64,000 nt of DNA from Pseudomonadota bacterium. GTDB lineage: Bacteria; Pseudomonadota; Gammaproteobacteria; CALCKW01. The notes beneath the pieces were generated by a model. That model saw nothing but the letters and a program-made list of their open reading frames with translations, did not search any database and was not told the DNA's origin. Where the stretch lies: the NCBI GenBank assembly GCA_039196715.1, contig JBCCUP010000018.1:1-64000 (forward strand), written 5' to 3'. Each line of letters opens with the position of its first letter. Position 1 is the stretch's first letter. The translations under genes were made by a program, and so were the position numbers. This document shows, in pieces, positions 56,208 to 64,000 of this stretch.

Positions 56208-56930
56208 CTACAGCAGTGCCTGACGGGCGCGCATCAGCGCGACGGCGACCACCGCTGCGGTTTCGGTGCGCAACACCAACGGGCCGAGCGAGACGCCTTG
56301 CCAGCCGTGCACCAGAGCGGCGTTCAGCTCCGCCTCGCTGAAACCCGATTCCGGTCCGACCATGACGCTCGGGCCAGGCGCGCTGGCCAGCGGGGCCTGG
56401 CTGATCAGCGTGTCGCAGCGCGGATCGAGCACCAGCCCCGGTGCGGTGTCGCGCAGGAACGGTTCGACGTTGCAGGGCGGGTCGAGGGCAGGGAGATCGC
56501 AGCGGCCACTTTGTTCACAGGCGCTGATCACCACGTTCTGCCAGTGCTGCTGTTTCTTCGGCAGTCGCTCGGCCGAGAGCCTCACGCTGCTGCGGGCGCT
56601 CATCAACGGCTGAATTCGCGCGACACCGAGCTCCACGCACTTCTGCAAGGCGTAATCCATGCGGTCGCCGCGCGACACGCCGAGCGCCAGTGTGATCGGT
56701 TGGCCGCGTGCCGGCCCGGCGTGGCACCGCTCGACCGCGGCGGTGGCGGTTCGCCCGGAGACGCTCAGCGCGGCAGCGTAGGCCTGGCCGTCGCCGTTGA
56801 AGAGCTCGATCGCCGCGCCCGACTGCAGCCGCAACACGCTGATCGCGTGCCGTGACGCACCGGGCGACAGTGGCACGCTGGCTCCCACGGCCAAGGTCGC
56901 GTCGGTGTAGAAGCGCGGCACGTGGGCCAT
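56208..56930 (-). CDS. rsmE: 16S rRNA m3U1498 methyltransferase
   Basis: 240-residue SPOUT methyltransferase. N-terminal PUA-like domain (VPRFYTDATLA..), SRGDRMDYALQKCVELGVARIQPL, and the C-terminal SAM knot with VMVGPESGFSEAEL and LGPLVLRTETAAVVAVAL. The start shares one base with the dnaG stop, so it is translationally linked to dnaG. Confidence 0.95.
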   Translation of the reverse strand: MAHVPRFYTDATLAVGASVPLSPGASRHAISVLRLQSGAAIELFNGDGQAYAAALSVSGRTATAAVERCHAGPARGQPITLALGVSRGDRMDYALQKCVELGVARIQPLMSARSSVRLSAERLPKKQQHWQNVVISACEQSGRCDLPALDPPCNVEPFLRDTAPGLVLDPRCDTLISQAPLASAPGPSVMVGPESGFSEAELNAALVHGWQGVSLGPLVLRTETAAVVAVALMRARQALL

Positions 56931-58630
56931 CAGCCCTTGCTCTCGCGCAGCAGGCGGCGGTAGCGGTCGCGCTCTTCTTGAGAGAGTTCACCCAGGTGCC
57001 GGTTCTGCAACAGACTGGCGGCCTCGTCGGCGCGTGCGGTGCGCCGCAACCGGTCTAGGCTCTCCTCGAGCAGCGACCGGGCCTCGGCGGCGTCGTAGTC
57101 CCGGCCGTCGGGCAATTGCTCGGTGGCCAACTGCGCGAGTGCATCGTGCAGTGGGTCGTCTCGAAAGCGCTCCAGCAGGGTGGCCGTGGTGGGGCGGCTC
57201 AGCGACGCGGCGATCCCCACCAGCTTGTAGAACACCGGGCTGGCCGGGTCACTGTCACTGCACTCGAAGGCCTCGGGGTCGAGCTCGGCTACCAGGTTGG
57301 GAAACTGCACGATCATCGACAGCGCCGCGCGGATGGGCGTCAGGCGTTTGCCGTCGGGTTTGGTGGCGAGCCGAGGCTGCGTCGTCGCTGGCGGCGCACG
57401 CACCCCGGTGCCGACGGCCTCCTGGATGCGTTGGTTGAGCAGGTCGCGGTAGACGCCGTGTGGCAACTTGGCGATCAGTGGCGTCGCCTGTTCAGCAAGC
57501 CTGGCACGTTCGCCGATGCTGCGGGTGTCGGCGGCGCCGAGGTGTTGCAACAGGAAATCGGCCAGTGGCGTGGCCGTGTCGAGCAGGGCCTCGAACCCGC
57601 TCTGGCCATGTGCGTTGACGTAGCTGTCTGGGTCTTCGCCGTCGGGCAGAAACAGGAAGCGGGCCTCGCGCCCGTCGCGAAGCGCAGGCAAGGTGTTGTT
57701 CAGTGCCCGCCACGCCGCTTCCCGCCCGGCGCGGTCGCCGTCGAAACAGAACACGATGTCGTGCGCGAGCTTGAATAGCGCATTGACGTGGTGGGTCGTC
57801 GTGGCAGTGCCGAGCGTGGCGACGGCGTAGTCGATGCCCTGGTTGGCCAGCGCGACCACGTCCATGTAACCCTCCACCACCAGCACCCGTTCGGGTTTGC
57901 GCACCGCCTGCTGGAGTTCGAAGATGCCGTAGAGCGAGGTGCCCTTGTGAAACAGTGGTGTCTCGGGGGAGTTGAGGTACTTGGGTTCGCCCTGGTCGAT
58001 CACGCGTGCGCCGAAGCCGATCACACGGCCGCGGCGGTCGCGAATCGGAAAGGTGATGCGGTCGCGAAAGCGGTCGTAGCGCCGGCCCTCACCGGCCAGC
58101 ATGCCTGCGTGCTGCAGGGCGGCGCTGTCAGCCACCGGGTCGAGGTTGTTCCAGCCCTCGGGCGCGTAGCCGAGACCGAAGCGTTTGGCCGTCGCGCCGC
58201 TGAGCCCACGCCCTTTCAGGTAGTCGACCGCACGAGGCGCCGCGCGCAGCTGCTGCCGGTAAAACGCGTCGCAGGCGGCCAGCGCGGTGTACAACGGACT
58301 GTGGTCGACCTGCCGGGCCTCGTCGCCGCCCTCGCGTGGCACCTCGAGGCCTTGCTCGGCTGCGAGCATCTCGATCGCCTCGACGAAACCGAGACGGTCG
58401 AATTCCATCAGGAACCCGATCGCCGAGCCGTGCGCGCCGCATCCGAAGCAGTGGTAGAACTGCTTGCTCTGGCTGACCGTGAAGGAGGGCGTCTTCTCGT
58501 TGTGGAAGGGGCAGCAGGCGTGGTGGTTGGCACCCTTCTTTTTCAACGGCACGCGCGCCTCCACCACGTCGACAATGTCAACGCGTGCCAGGAGGTCGTC
58601 GATGAAGGACTGCGGGATGAGGCCGGCCAT
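56930..58630 (-). CDS. dnaG: DNA primase
   Basis: 566-residue replication primase that lays RNA primers at the fork with DnaB. Zinc domain C40-x2-H43 and C61-x2-C64 (CCPFHNEKTPSF, HCFGCG). The RNA polymerase core includes the TOPRIM motif VVEGYMD (Glu253) and FDGDRAG (Asp298, Asp300). The C-terminal helicase-binding region ends ERDRYRRLLRESKG. The ATG at 58630 is the normal start (MAGLIPQSFIDDLL). The usual rpsU-dnaG-rpoD context is missing; neighbours are dgt and rsmE. Confidence 0.96.
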   Translation of the reverse strand: MAGLIPQSFIDDLLARVDIVDVVEARVPLKKKGANHHACCPFHNEKTPSFTVSQSKQFYHCFGCGAHGSAIGFLMEFDRLGFVEAIEMLAAEQGLEVPREGGDEARQVDHSPLYTALAACDAFYRQQLRAAPRAVDYLKGRGLSGATAKRFGLGYAPEGWNNLDPVADSAALQHAGMLAGEGRRYDRFRDRITFPIRDRRGRVIGFGARVIDQGEPKYLNSPETPLFHKGTSLYGIFELQQAVRKPERVLVVEGYMDVVALANQGIDYAVATLGTATTTHHVNALFKLAHDIVFCFDGDRAGREAAWRALNNTLPALRDGREARFLFLPDGEDPDSYVNAHGQSGFEALLDTATPLADFLLQHLGAADTRSIGERARLAEQATPLIAKLPHGVYRDLLNQRIQEAVGTGVRAPPATTQPRLATKPDGKRLTPIRAALSMIVQFPNLVAELDPEAFECSDSDPASPVFYKLVGIAASLSRPTTATLLERFRDDPLHDALAQLATEQLPDGRDYDAAEARSLLEESLDRLRRTARADEAASLLQNRHLGELSQEERDRYRRLLRESKG

Positions 58631-58636
58631 GCGCAG

Positions 58637-58665
58637 AGTGTACCGCTCGCGTCGCGCGACGTCAG
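58637..58665 (-). promoter_or_regulatory. Candidate dnaG promoter predicting a leaderless mRNA
   Basis: On the minus strand CTGACG (58665-58660), a 17-bp spacer, and TACACT (58642-58637), only 6 nt before the dnaG ATG at 58630. Transcription would start at or next to the A of ATG. No Shine-Dalgarno is visible between. Confidence 0.5.
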
Positions 58666-58857
58666 AGCAGCGCGGTGGCGCCGGCTGGATGCAGTCGGCG
58701 CAAGTTGCGGAATCGAACGAGAACAGCGCCGGCGTGGAGTGATTTGCCAAATACTGCAGCGCAGTGTGCGTTCTGGTTCTGGCCAGCAGAGCAAGCGCAG
58801 CAAAGCGTGCAACGCCTGCGCCGTGTTCAGCCGATTATCCGGCTCGTGAAGACAGCG

Positions 58858-60195
58858 CTAGATGAGGTCGAACACCGAGCCGCTGCCCGGCAGTGTCAGC
58901 CGACGGTGCAGTTTTACCGCCGACACGTCGGTGAGACCGGACAGGTAGTCGCACAGCACGCGGGGCGAATTGTCGGCTTCGCGAAAACGCTGCAGCACCG
59001 GACGCGGGAGCAGCTCCTCGGGGTTGGCCTCGAGCACCGCAAACATGTGGAGCATGAGCTGCTGGCCGCGGTGTCGGTGCACCAGCACCTCCGGCCGTTT
59101 GATGACGTTGTCGAACACGAAGCGCTTGCACAGCGCGAGCAGCGGTTCGGCGTCCGGGTGCATCACCGCACGGTGGCGCAGCAACGGGTGCCCGAACGCG
59201 GGCAACTCGATGAGACTGACGGCGGTGATCAGGTGGTGTACCAGTCGGCTGATGGCGTGCTTGCGCTCGTGTGGCTGCGCGCTCAGCAACTTCTTCGAGT
59301 AGAAATCGAATTCGGTGTTGAGCGGGTTCGCCGGCAAGGCCTGCACGGCCGGGCCGAAATCCCCGTGCCAGCACTCCGGGGTGATCAGGCGCAGCGCAAG
59401 CGCGTCTTCGAGGTCGTGGATGCCGTAGGCGATGTCGTCGGCGATCTCCATGACGCTGGTGTCGAGTGCCTTGTGGCGCGAACGCAGGTGGCCTGAACCG
59501 ACATCGTCCACTGCCGTCAGCGTGTCGCGGTCCGCCTGGCTGAACGGCGCAAACACCCAGTCGATCACGTCAGCCTCGTCGTCGTAGACACACTTGGGTG
59601 GATGCCAGGCCTGGAGATTCAGTGGAGCGGTCGCGGGTTGCGGTGTCTCGTAACGCGCGACCTGACTGAATGTGACCGGGTACTTGAGCACGCCGAGCAA
59701 GGTCCGGCGGGTCACGTCGATGCCGCAGCGCTCCGAGAACTCACCGAGTCGGCTGAGGATGCGCAAGGTCTGGCCGTTGCCTTCGAAGCCGCCCGCAGAG
59801 AGCATGGCGTAGTTCAGCGCCACCTCGCCGCCGTGGCCGAAAGGCGGGTGTCCGAGGTCGTGCGCGAGGCAGGTCGCTTCCATCAGCCCGCTGCTCGGCA
59901 GCCACGCGGCAAGGTGGTCGTCGCGGTTGACAGTGAGCAGGTGTTCGACAATGCCCGAGCCGATCTGCGCAACCTCGAGGGAGTGTGTCAGGCGGGTGCG
60001 GTAGAAGTCGTTCTCGCCGAGCCCGAGCACCTGGGTCTTCGATTGCAGCGCCCGGAACGACGCGGCGTGCACGATGCGCGCGCGGTCCCGCTGAAACTGC
60101 GCGTCGGGGCTGCCGGCGTTGAAGTGGGGGCGGTGGTCAGCCTGGTCGAGGCGGCTGCGGCGTTGCAACCAGGCCTGAGGGTCGTGCTCGCTCAT
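58858..60195 (-). CDS. dgt: dGTP triphosphohydrolase (HD domain)
   Basis: 445-residue HD-domain dNTPase that hydrolyses dGTP to deoxyguanosine and triphosphate. HD residues include His71 (RLTHSLEVAQIG) and His112-Asp113 (CLAHDLGHPPFGHGGE); the latter motif is diagnostic. MEIADDIAYGIHDLED supplies the later Asp. Lies between gltB and dnaG on the same strand. Confidence 0.93.
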   Translation of the reverse strand: MSEHDPQAWLQRRSRLDQADHRPHFNAGSPDAQFQRDRARIVHAASFRALQSKTQVLGLGENDFYRTRLTHSLEVAQIGSGIVEHLLTVNRDDHLAAWLPSSGLMEATCLAHDLGHPPFGHGGEVALNYAMLSAGGFEGNGQTLRILSRLGEFSERCGIDVTRRTLLGVLKYPVTFSQVARYETPQPATAPLNLQAWHPPKCVYDDEADVIDWVFAPFSQADRDTLTAVDDVGSGHLRSRHKALDTSVMEIADDIAYGIHDLEDALALRLITPECWHGDFGPAVQALPANPLNTEFDFYSKKLLSAQPHERKHAISRLVHHLITAVSLIELPAFGHPLLRHRAVMHPDAEPLLALCKRFVFDNVIKRPEVLVHRHRGQQLMLHMFAVLEANPEELLPRPVLQRFREADNSPRVLCDYLSGLTDVSAVKLHRRLTLPGSGSVFDLI

Positions 60196-60259
60196 GCGCG
60201 TGCGTCGTCGTTGAAAACGGGAGTGTAGAGGCCGCTCGCATGCGGTGCCGGGCGGTGTG

Positions 60260-60284
60260 GGCGTCCGCGGGCCACGCGGACGCC
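60260..60284. repeat. GC-rich hairpin between gltB and dgt
   Basis: Perfect 10-bp stem GGCGTCCGCG (60260-60269) / CGCGGACGCC (60275-60284) with a 5-nt GGCCA loop, 45 bp past the gltB stop on the minus strand. No T tract, so pausing, mRNA end protection or Rho-assisted termination are more likely than intrinsic termination. Confidence 0.5.
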
Positions 60285-60328
60285 TCCAACCTCCTGCGCG
60301 CCCCGACGCCAGGGCGCGACGGCCGGCC

Positions 60329-63300
60329 TCAGGCGGCGCGGCGCAGGGTCGAGAACAGCTGCTCGAGTTCCAACGCTTTGGGCTTGACCAGCCAGAACTG
60401 GTTCTGAAAGGCGTAGAAGTTGTCCAACACGTCGTGGCCCCACGCGCTGTGCGTGGCGTCGACGTAGCGCTCGAGCAGATCGGTCAGGTGGTGTCGGTAG
60501 GCCTCGCTCTCCTCGGTGTGGATACGCGCAATCTCGACCAGCTCGTGGTTGTAGCGGTCTACGAAGTGGCGCTCCTGGTCGAGCACGAAGGCGAATCCGC
60601 CGGTCATGCCGGCACCGAAGTTCACCCCCGTCGGCCCAAGCGAGACCACGCAACCGCCGGTCATGTACTCGCAACCGTGGTCGCCAAGGCCCTCGACCAC
60701 CGCTACCACGCCCGAATTGCGCACGGCAAAACGCTCGCCCGCGAGCCCGGCGGCAAACAGCTCGCCCCCGGTGGCTCCGTAGAGGCAGGTGTTGCCGATG
60801 ATCGGTGTTTCACGCGAGTTGAACACGGCGCCGACAGGCGGCCGTATGACCAGTCTGCCCCCCGCCATGCCCTTGCCGACATAGTCGTTCGCATCGCCGA
60901 TCAGCTCCATGTTGAGCCCGGCTGCATTCCAGACTCCGAAACTCTGGCCGGCTGTGCCGGAGAACTGGACCTCGATTGGCGCGTCGGCCATGCCGTAGTT
61001 GCCATGGCGGCGGGCAATTTCACCCGAGAGCCGTGCACCGATCGATCGGTCGACGTTCTTCAGCTCGTAGTGGAAGCGGCCGCCACGCTTCTCCACGATC
61101 GCCGGGAGGCAATCCGCGACGATGCGTTCGGCGAGTTCGGCAGCGTCGAACGGTGTGTTGCGCTCGGTGAGGCAGAATCGCGGTTCGTCGTCTGCAATGC
61201 CACCGTCGCTGAGTACCGGCGAGAGGTTGATCTTCGCCTGACGCGCAGTGATGCCGGGCTGTTGTTCGAGGTACTCCGGATGGCCGATGAGGTCTTCGAG
61301 GCTGCGAAGACCCAGTGAGGCGAGGATGCGGCGCACGTCTTCGGCGATGAACCGCATGTAGTTCATGACCTTGTCGACGTTGCCGTTGAAGTGCCGCATG
61401 CGCAGCACCTTGTGTTGGGTTGCCACACCGGTTGCGCAGTTGTTGAGGTGGCAAATGCGCAGGAACTTGCATCCCATTGCGATCATCGGGCCAGTGCCGA
61501 AGCCGAAGCTCTCCGCGCCGAGCGCTGCGGCCTTGACCACGTCGAGGCCGGTCTTGAGGCCGCCGTCACACTGGACGCGGACCTTGTCCCGCAGGTTGTT
61601 CGCGCGCAGCACCTGGTGCGTCTCGGACATGCCGAGCTCCCAGGGGCTGCCAGCGTACTTCACCGACGTTAGCGGAGAGGCCCCGGTGCCGCCATCGTAG
61701 CCCGAAATGGTGATGAGGTCAGCGTAGCATTTTGCAACCCCGGCTGCGACAGTGCCGACACCCGGCTCGGCAACCAGCTTCACCGAGACCAGCGCCTCCG
61801 GGTTGACCTGCTTGAGGTCGAAGATCAGCTGGGCGAGGTCCTCGATCGAGTAGATATCGTGGTGCGGTGGCGGTGAAATCAGGGCCACGCCTGGCATGGA
61901 GTGGCGCAGCTTGGCGATCATCCGGTTGACCTTGTGGCCCGGCAGCTGCCCCCCCTCGCCCGGCTTTGCCCCTTGCGCCACCTTGATCTGCAGCACTTCG
62001 GCGTTGACGAGGTAGTGTGGCGTCACACCGAAGCGACCCGACGCAATCTGCTTGATCTTGGACACCTTCTCGGTGCCGTAGCGTTCCGGGTCCTCGCCGC
62101 CTTCGCCCGAGTTGGAGCGCCCACCCAGGCGGTTCATCGCCTCGGCCAGCGTCTCGTGGGCCTCGGGGGACAGCGCGCCGAGCGACATGCCGGCCGAGTC
62201 GAAGCGGCCCAGAATGGCCTCGACCGGTTCGACGTCTTCGAGTGGAATCGCTTTGCGGTCGCGCTTGAGGGTCAGGAGGTCGCGCAACAGCACTGGCGGG
62301 CGGTCGTCGACCGTGTCGCGGTAGGCCTCGTAGTCGGACCACTCGCCACTGGTCACCGCGGCTTGCAGCGTCTTGACCACGTCGGGGTTGTACACGTGGT
62401 ACTCGCCACCGTGGATGAATTTCAGCAGGCCACCCTGATCGGGCTCGACCGTCGGGTCCTCGGCAGCGGCCGCCCAGAGCGCGCTGTCGGCTTGCAGGTC
62501 GTCGAAGTCGGCACCCTGAATGCGGCTGGTGGTGCCGGTGAAACAGGTGTCTACCACCTCGTCGGCGAGGCCGACGATCTCGAACAGCTGGGCACCGCGG
62601 TAGCTCGTGATGCCCGAGATCCCCATTTTCGAGAGGATTTTCAGCAGGCCCTTGTTGATGCCCTTGCGGTAGTTCTGCTCGAGGTCCTGGACGTCGATGT
62701 TCTCTTCGTCGATCTGGCCCGAGGCCACCATGCCGTTGAGGCTCTCGTAAGCGAGGTAGGGGAAGACGCAGGTTGCACCGTAGCCGATCAGGCAGGCCAT
62801 GTGGTGCGGGTCGCGGGCAGTGCCGGTGGCGACAATGATGTTGGCATCGCAACGCAGGCCCACCTCGATCAACGCGTGGTGCACTGCGCCGGTCGCGAGC
62901 AGCGCGTGCGCGGGCAGGCAGCCGGGTCTCAGCCGGCGGTCATTCAGGATGATGATCGAGTCGCCAGCGCGCACGCGGGCAATCGCCTCCTTGCACACAG
63001 CGTCAATCTTGTCTTTCAGGCTGAGCTGCGACGGATCGTAGTTGAGGTCGATCACCGCGTTGCGGTATTCGCGCTCGTCCGACATCGCCCGCAGCGTTTC
63101 GAACTTGGCGCGCGAGAGGATGGGGCTGCGCACCACGAGCCGCTTTGCGCCGCGTTCGCCGGCCTCGAAGAGGTTCACTTCGGCACCGAGGCAGGTTTCG
63201 AGCGACATGACGATCGATTCCCGCAACGGGTCGATCGGCGGGTTGGTGACCTGGGCGAACTGCTGGCGGAAGTTGTCGAACAGCGAGCGTGGCAACTGTG

Positions 63301-64000
63301 ACATCACCGGGTAGGGCGTGTCGTCGCCCATGGAGCCGATGGCCTCCTGGCCGTCTTCGGCCAGGACACGCAGGATCTGGTCGCGCTCCTCGAAGGTCAG
63401 GCCGAACATCTTCTCGTGCAGCCGCAGGTCCTCGCGGTCAAGCGGCGGCCGATCGCGGATGTCATCGCGCAGGCGCGAGCGCAGTTGCCGCGAGTGGTCG
63501 CGCAGCCAGCGCGCCCAGGGTTGGCTCTCGGCAAGCCGCTGGTCGATTTCCTTGGGTAACAACAGCTCGCCGGTGTCGGTGTCGACGGCAAACATCTGCC
63601 CGGGGCGTAGACGCCCTTTGCTGGTCACATCCTCGGGGGCGTAGTCGTAGACACCGATCTCCGAGGCCAGCGTAATGTGGCGGTCGCGCGTGATCACGTA
63701 ACGCGCCGGTCGCAGGCCGTTGCGGTCCATCGAGCAGCCGGCATAGCGTCCGTCGGTCAACACGATCCCGGCCGGGCCGTCCCAGGGTTCCATGTGCATG
63801 GAGTTGTATTGCAGGAAGGCGCGCATGTCCGGCGGCAGATCGTCGTTGTTCTGCCATGCCGGTGGAATCAGCGTGCGCATTGCGGTGAAGATGTCCATGC
63901 CGCCGTTGATCAGCACCTCGAGCATGTTGTCGAGTGAGGAGCTGTCGGACCCGGCCATGCCGATCACCGGGGTGAGTTCCGGCAGCTCGGGCAGCAGGGC
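60329..64000 (-). CDS. gltB: Glutamate synthase large subunit (5' end outside window)
   Basis: 1223 C-terminal residues of NADPH-type GOGAT large subunit (family length about 1480-1500); the frame stays open to the right edge, so the N-terminal glutaminase domain is partly missing. Visible: [71 protein letters not shown], the 3Fe-4S ligands in [20 protein letters not shown], and the C-terminal beta-helix GXXGG repeats ([32 protein letters not shown]). The product uses 2-oxoglutarate and glutamine to make glutamate. gltD does not follow; dgt does. Confidence 0.96.
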   Translation of the reverse strand, partial: ALLPELPELTPVIGMAGSDSSSLDNMLEVLINGGMDIFTAMRTLIPPAWQNNDDLPPDMRAFLQYNSMHMEPWDGPAGIVLTDGRYAGCSMDRNGLRPARYVITRDRHITLASEIGVYDYAPEDVTSKGRLRPGQMFAVDTDTGELLLPKEIDQRLAESQPWARWLRDHSRQLRSRLRDDIRDRPPLDREDLRLHEKMFGLTFEERDQILRVLAEDGQEAIGSMGDDTPYPVMSQLPRSLFDNFRQQFAQVTNPPIDPLRESIVMSLETCLGAEVNLFEAGERGAKRLVVRSPILSRAKFETLRAMSDEREYRNAVIDLNYDPSQLSLKDKIDAVCKEAIARVRAGDSIIILNDRRLRPGCLPAHALLATGAVHHALIEVGLRCDANIIVATGTARDPHHMACLIGYGATCVFPYLAYESLNGMVASGQIDEENIDVQDLEQNYRKGINKGLLKILSKMGISGITSYRGAQLFEIVGLADEVVDTCFTGTTSRIQGADFDDLQADSALWAAAAEDPTVEPDQGGLLKFIHGGEYHVYNPDVVKTLQAAVTSGEWSDYEAYRDTVDDRPPVLLRDLLTLKRDRKAIPLEDVEPVEAILGRFDSAGMSLGALSPEAHETLAEAMNRLGGRSNSGEGGEDPERYGTEKVSKIKQIASGRFGVTPHYLVNAEVLQIKVAQGAKPGEGGQLPGHKVNRMIAKLRHSMPGVALISPPPHHDIYSIEDLAQLIFDLKQVNPEALVSVKLVAEPGVGTVAAGVAKCYADLITISGYDGGTGASPLTSVKYAGSPWELGMSETHQVLRANNLRDKVRVQCDGGLKTGLDVVKAAALGAESFGFGTGPMIAMGCKFLRICHLNNCATGVATQHKVLRMRHFNGNVDKVMNYMRFIAEDVRRILASLGLRSLEDLIGHPEYLEQQPGITARQAKINLSPVLSDGGIADDEPRFCLTERNTPFDAAELAERIVADCLPAIVEKRGGRFHYELKNVDRSIGARLSGEIARRHGNYGMADAPIEVQFSGTAGQSFGVWNAAGLNMELIGDANDYVGKGMAGGRLVIRPPVGAVFNSRETPIIGNTCLYGATGGELFAAGLAGERFAVRNSGVVAVVEGLGDHGCEYMTGGCVVSLGPTGVNFGAGMTGGFAFVLDQERHFVDRYNHELVEIARIHTEESEAYRHHLTDLLERYVDATHSAWGHDVLDNFYAFQNQFWLVKPKALELEQLFSTLRRAA

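Noticed and set aside
58631-58857. Small gene such as rpsU between dgt and dnaG
   Set aside because: No open frame here resembles ribosomal protein S21; the region appears to hold only the dnaG promoter.
61901-63301. 466-residue plus-strand open frame opposite gltB
   Set aside because: gltB is clear on the minus strand with iron-sulfur and FMN motifs; the other frame is a codon-bias artefact.

Overview
The window is high-GC chromosomal DNA from a gammaproteobacterium. Evidence for this is the fabA-fabB pair for anaerobic unsaturated fatty acid synthesis, the block accB-accC-prmA-(zinc ribbon)-dusB-fis-purH, the block gshB-tonB-algH-ruvX-pyrR-pyrB-pyrC' next to pilG/pilI/ChpA-like genes, and pilT-pilU divergent from yggS. 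These neighbourhoods resemble Pseudomonas-type gammaproteobacteria, but gene losses and insertions show it is not Pseudomonas itself. I see no tRNA, rRNA, CRISPR array, insertion sequence or prophage. Genes are dense, with many 1-4 bp overlaps.

Layout. 1-3.3 kb: 3' part of groL and a membrane GGDEF-EAL protein. 3.5-8.6 kb: a nucleoside-type BMP ABC importer (binding protein, ATPase, two permeases) ending in cytidine deaminase, so uptake is coupled to salvage. 8.6-11.8 kb: a long leader and a large secreted protein with two carbohydrate-binding-like modules and a beta-helix; its base composition looks less GC-rich than its surroundings. 11.9-19.1 kb: alpha/beta hydrolase, 2,4-dienoyl-CoA reductase, patatin phospholipase, sulfotransferase-like protein, dusC, tag and a YcbK-like peptidase. 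19.3-22.7 kb: psuG, fabB, fabA and a DUF924 gene. 22.9-29.6 kb: accBC, prmA, zinc-ribbon protein, dusB, fis, purH.

29.6-35.6 kb (minus): a type II secretion operon gspC-D-E-F that stops after gspF; no pseudopilin or gspL/M genes are in the window. 35.8-40.2 kb (minus): an HU-like protein, a small exported protein, and yggS-tal-proC-yggT, with transaldolase inserted in an otherwise common cluster. 40.3-42.6 kb: pilT-pilU. 42.6-48.3 kb (minus): seven-gene gshB-to-pyrC' operon in which PyrC' has lost catalytic metal ligands. 48.5-56.2 kb: a reduced Pil-Chp chemosensory operon (pilG, pilI, an extremely degenerate PilJ-like receptor, a ChpA-like hybrid kinase with one canonical Hpt motif, and a second CheW-like protein), with no pilH or pilK. 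56.2-64 kb (minus): gltB (5' end outside), dgt, dnaG, rsmE.

The most interesting regions are the reduced chemosensory operon with its divergent receptor, which may act with the nearby PilT/PilU motors; the putative secreted polysaccharide-active protein with its regulated-looking 220-nt leader; and several promoter-proximal inverted repeats. Everything here is from reading the sequence; no database search was run.
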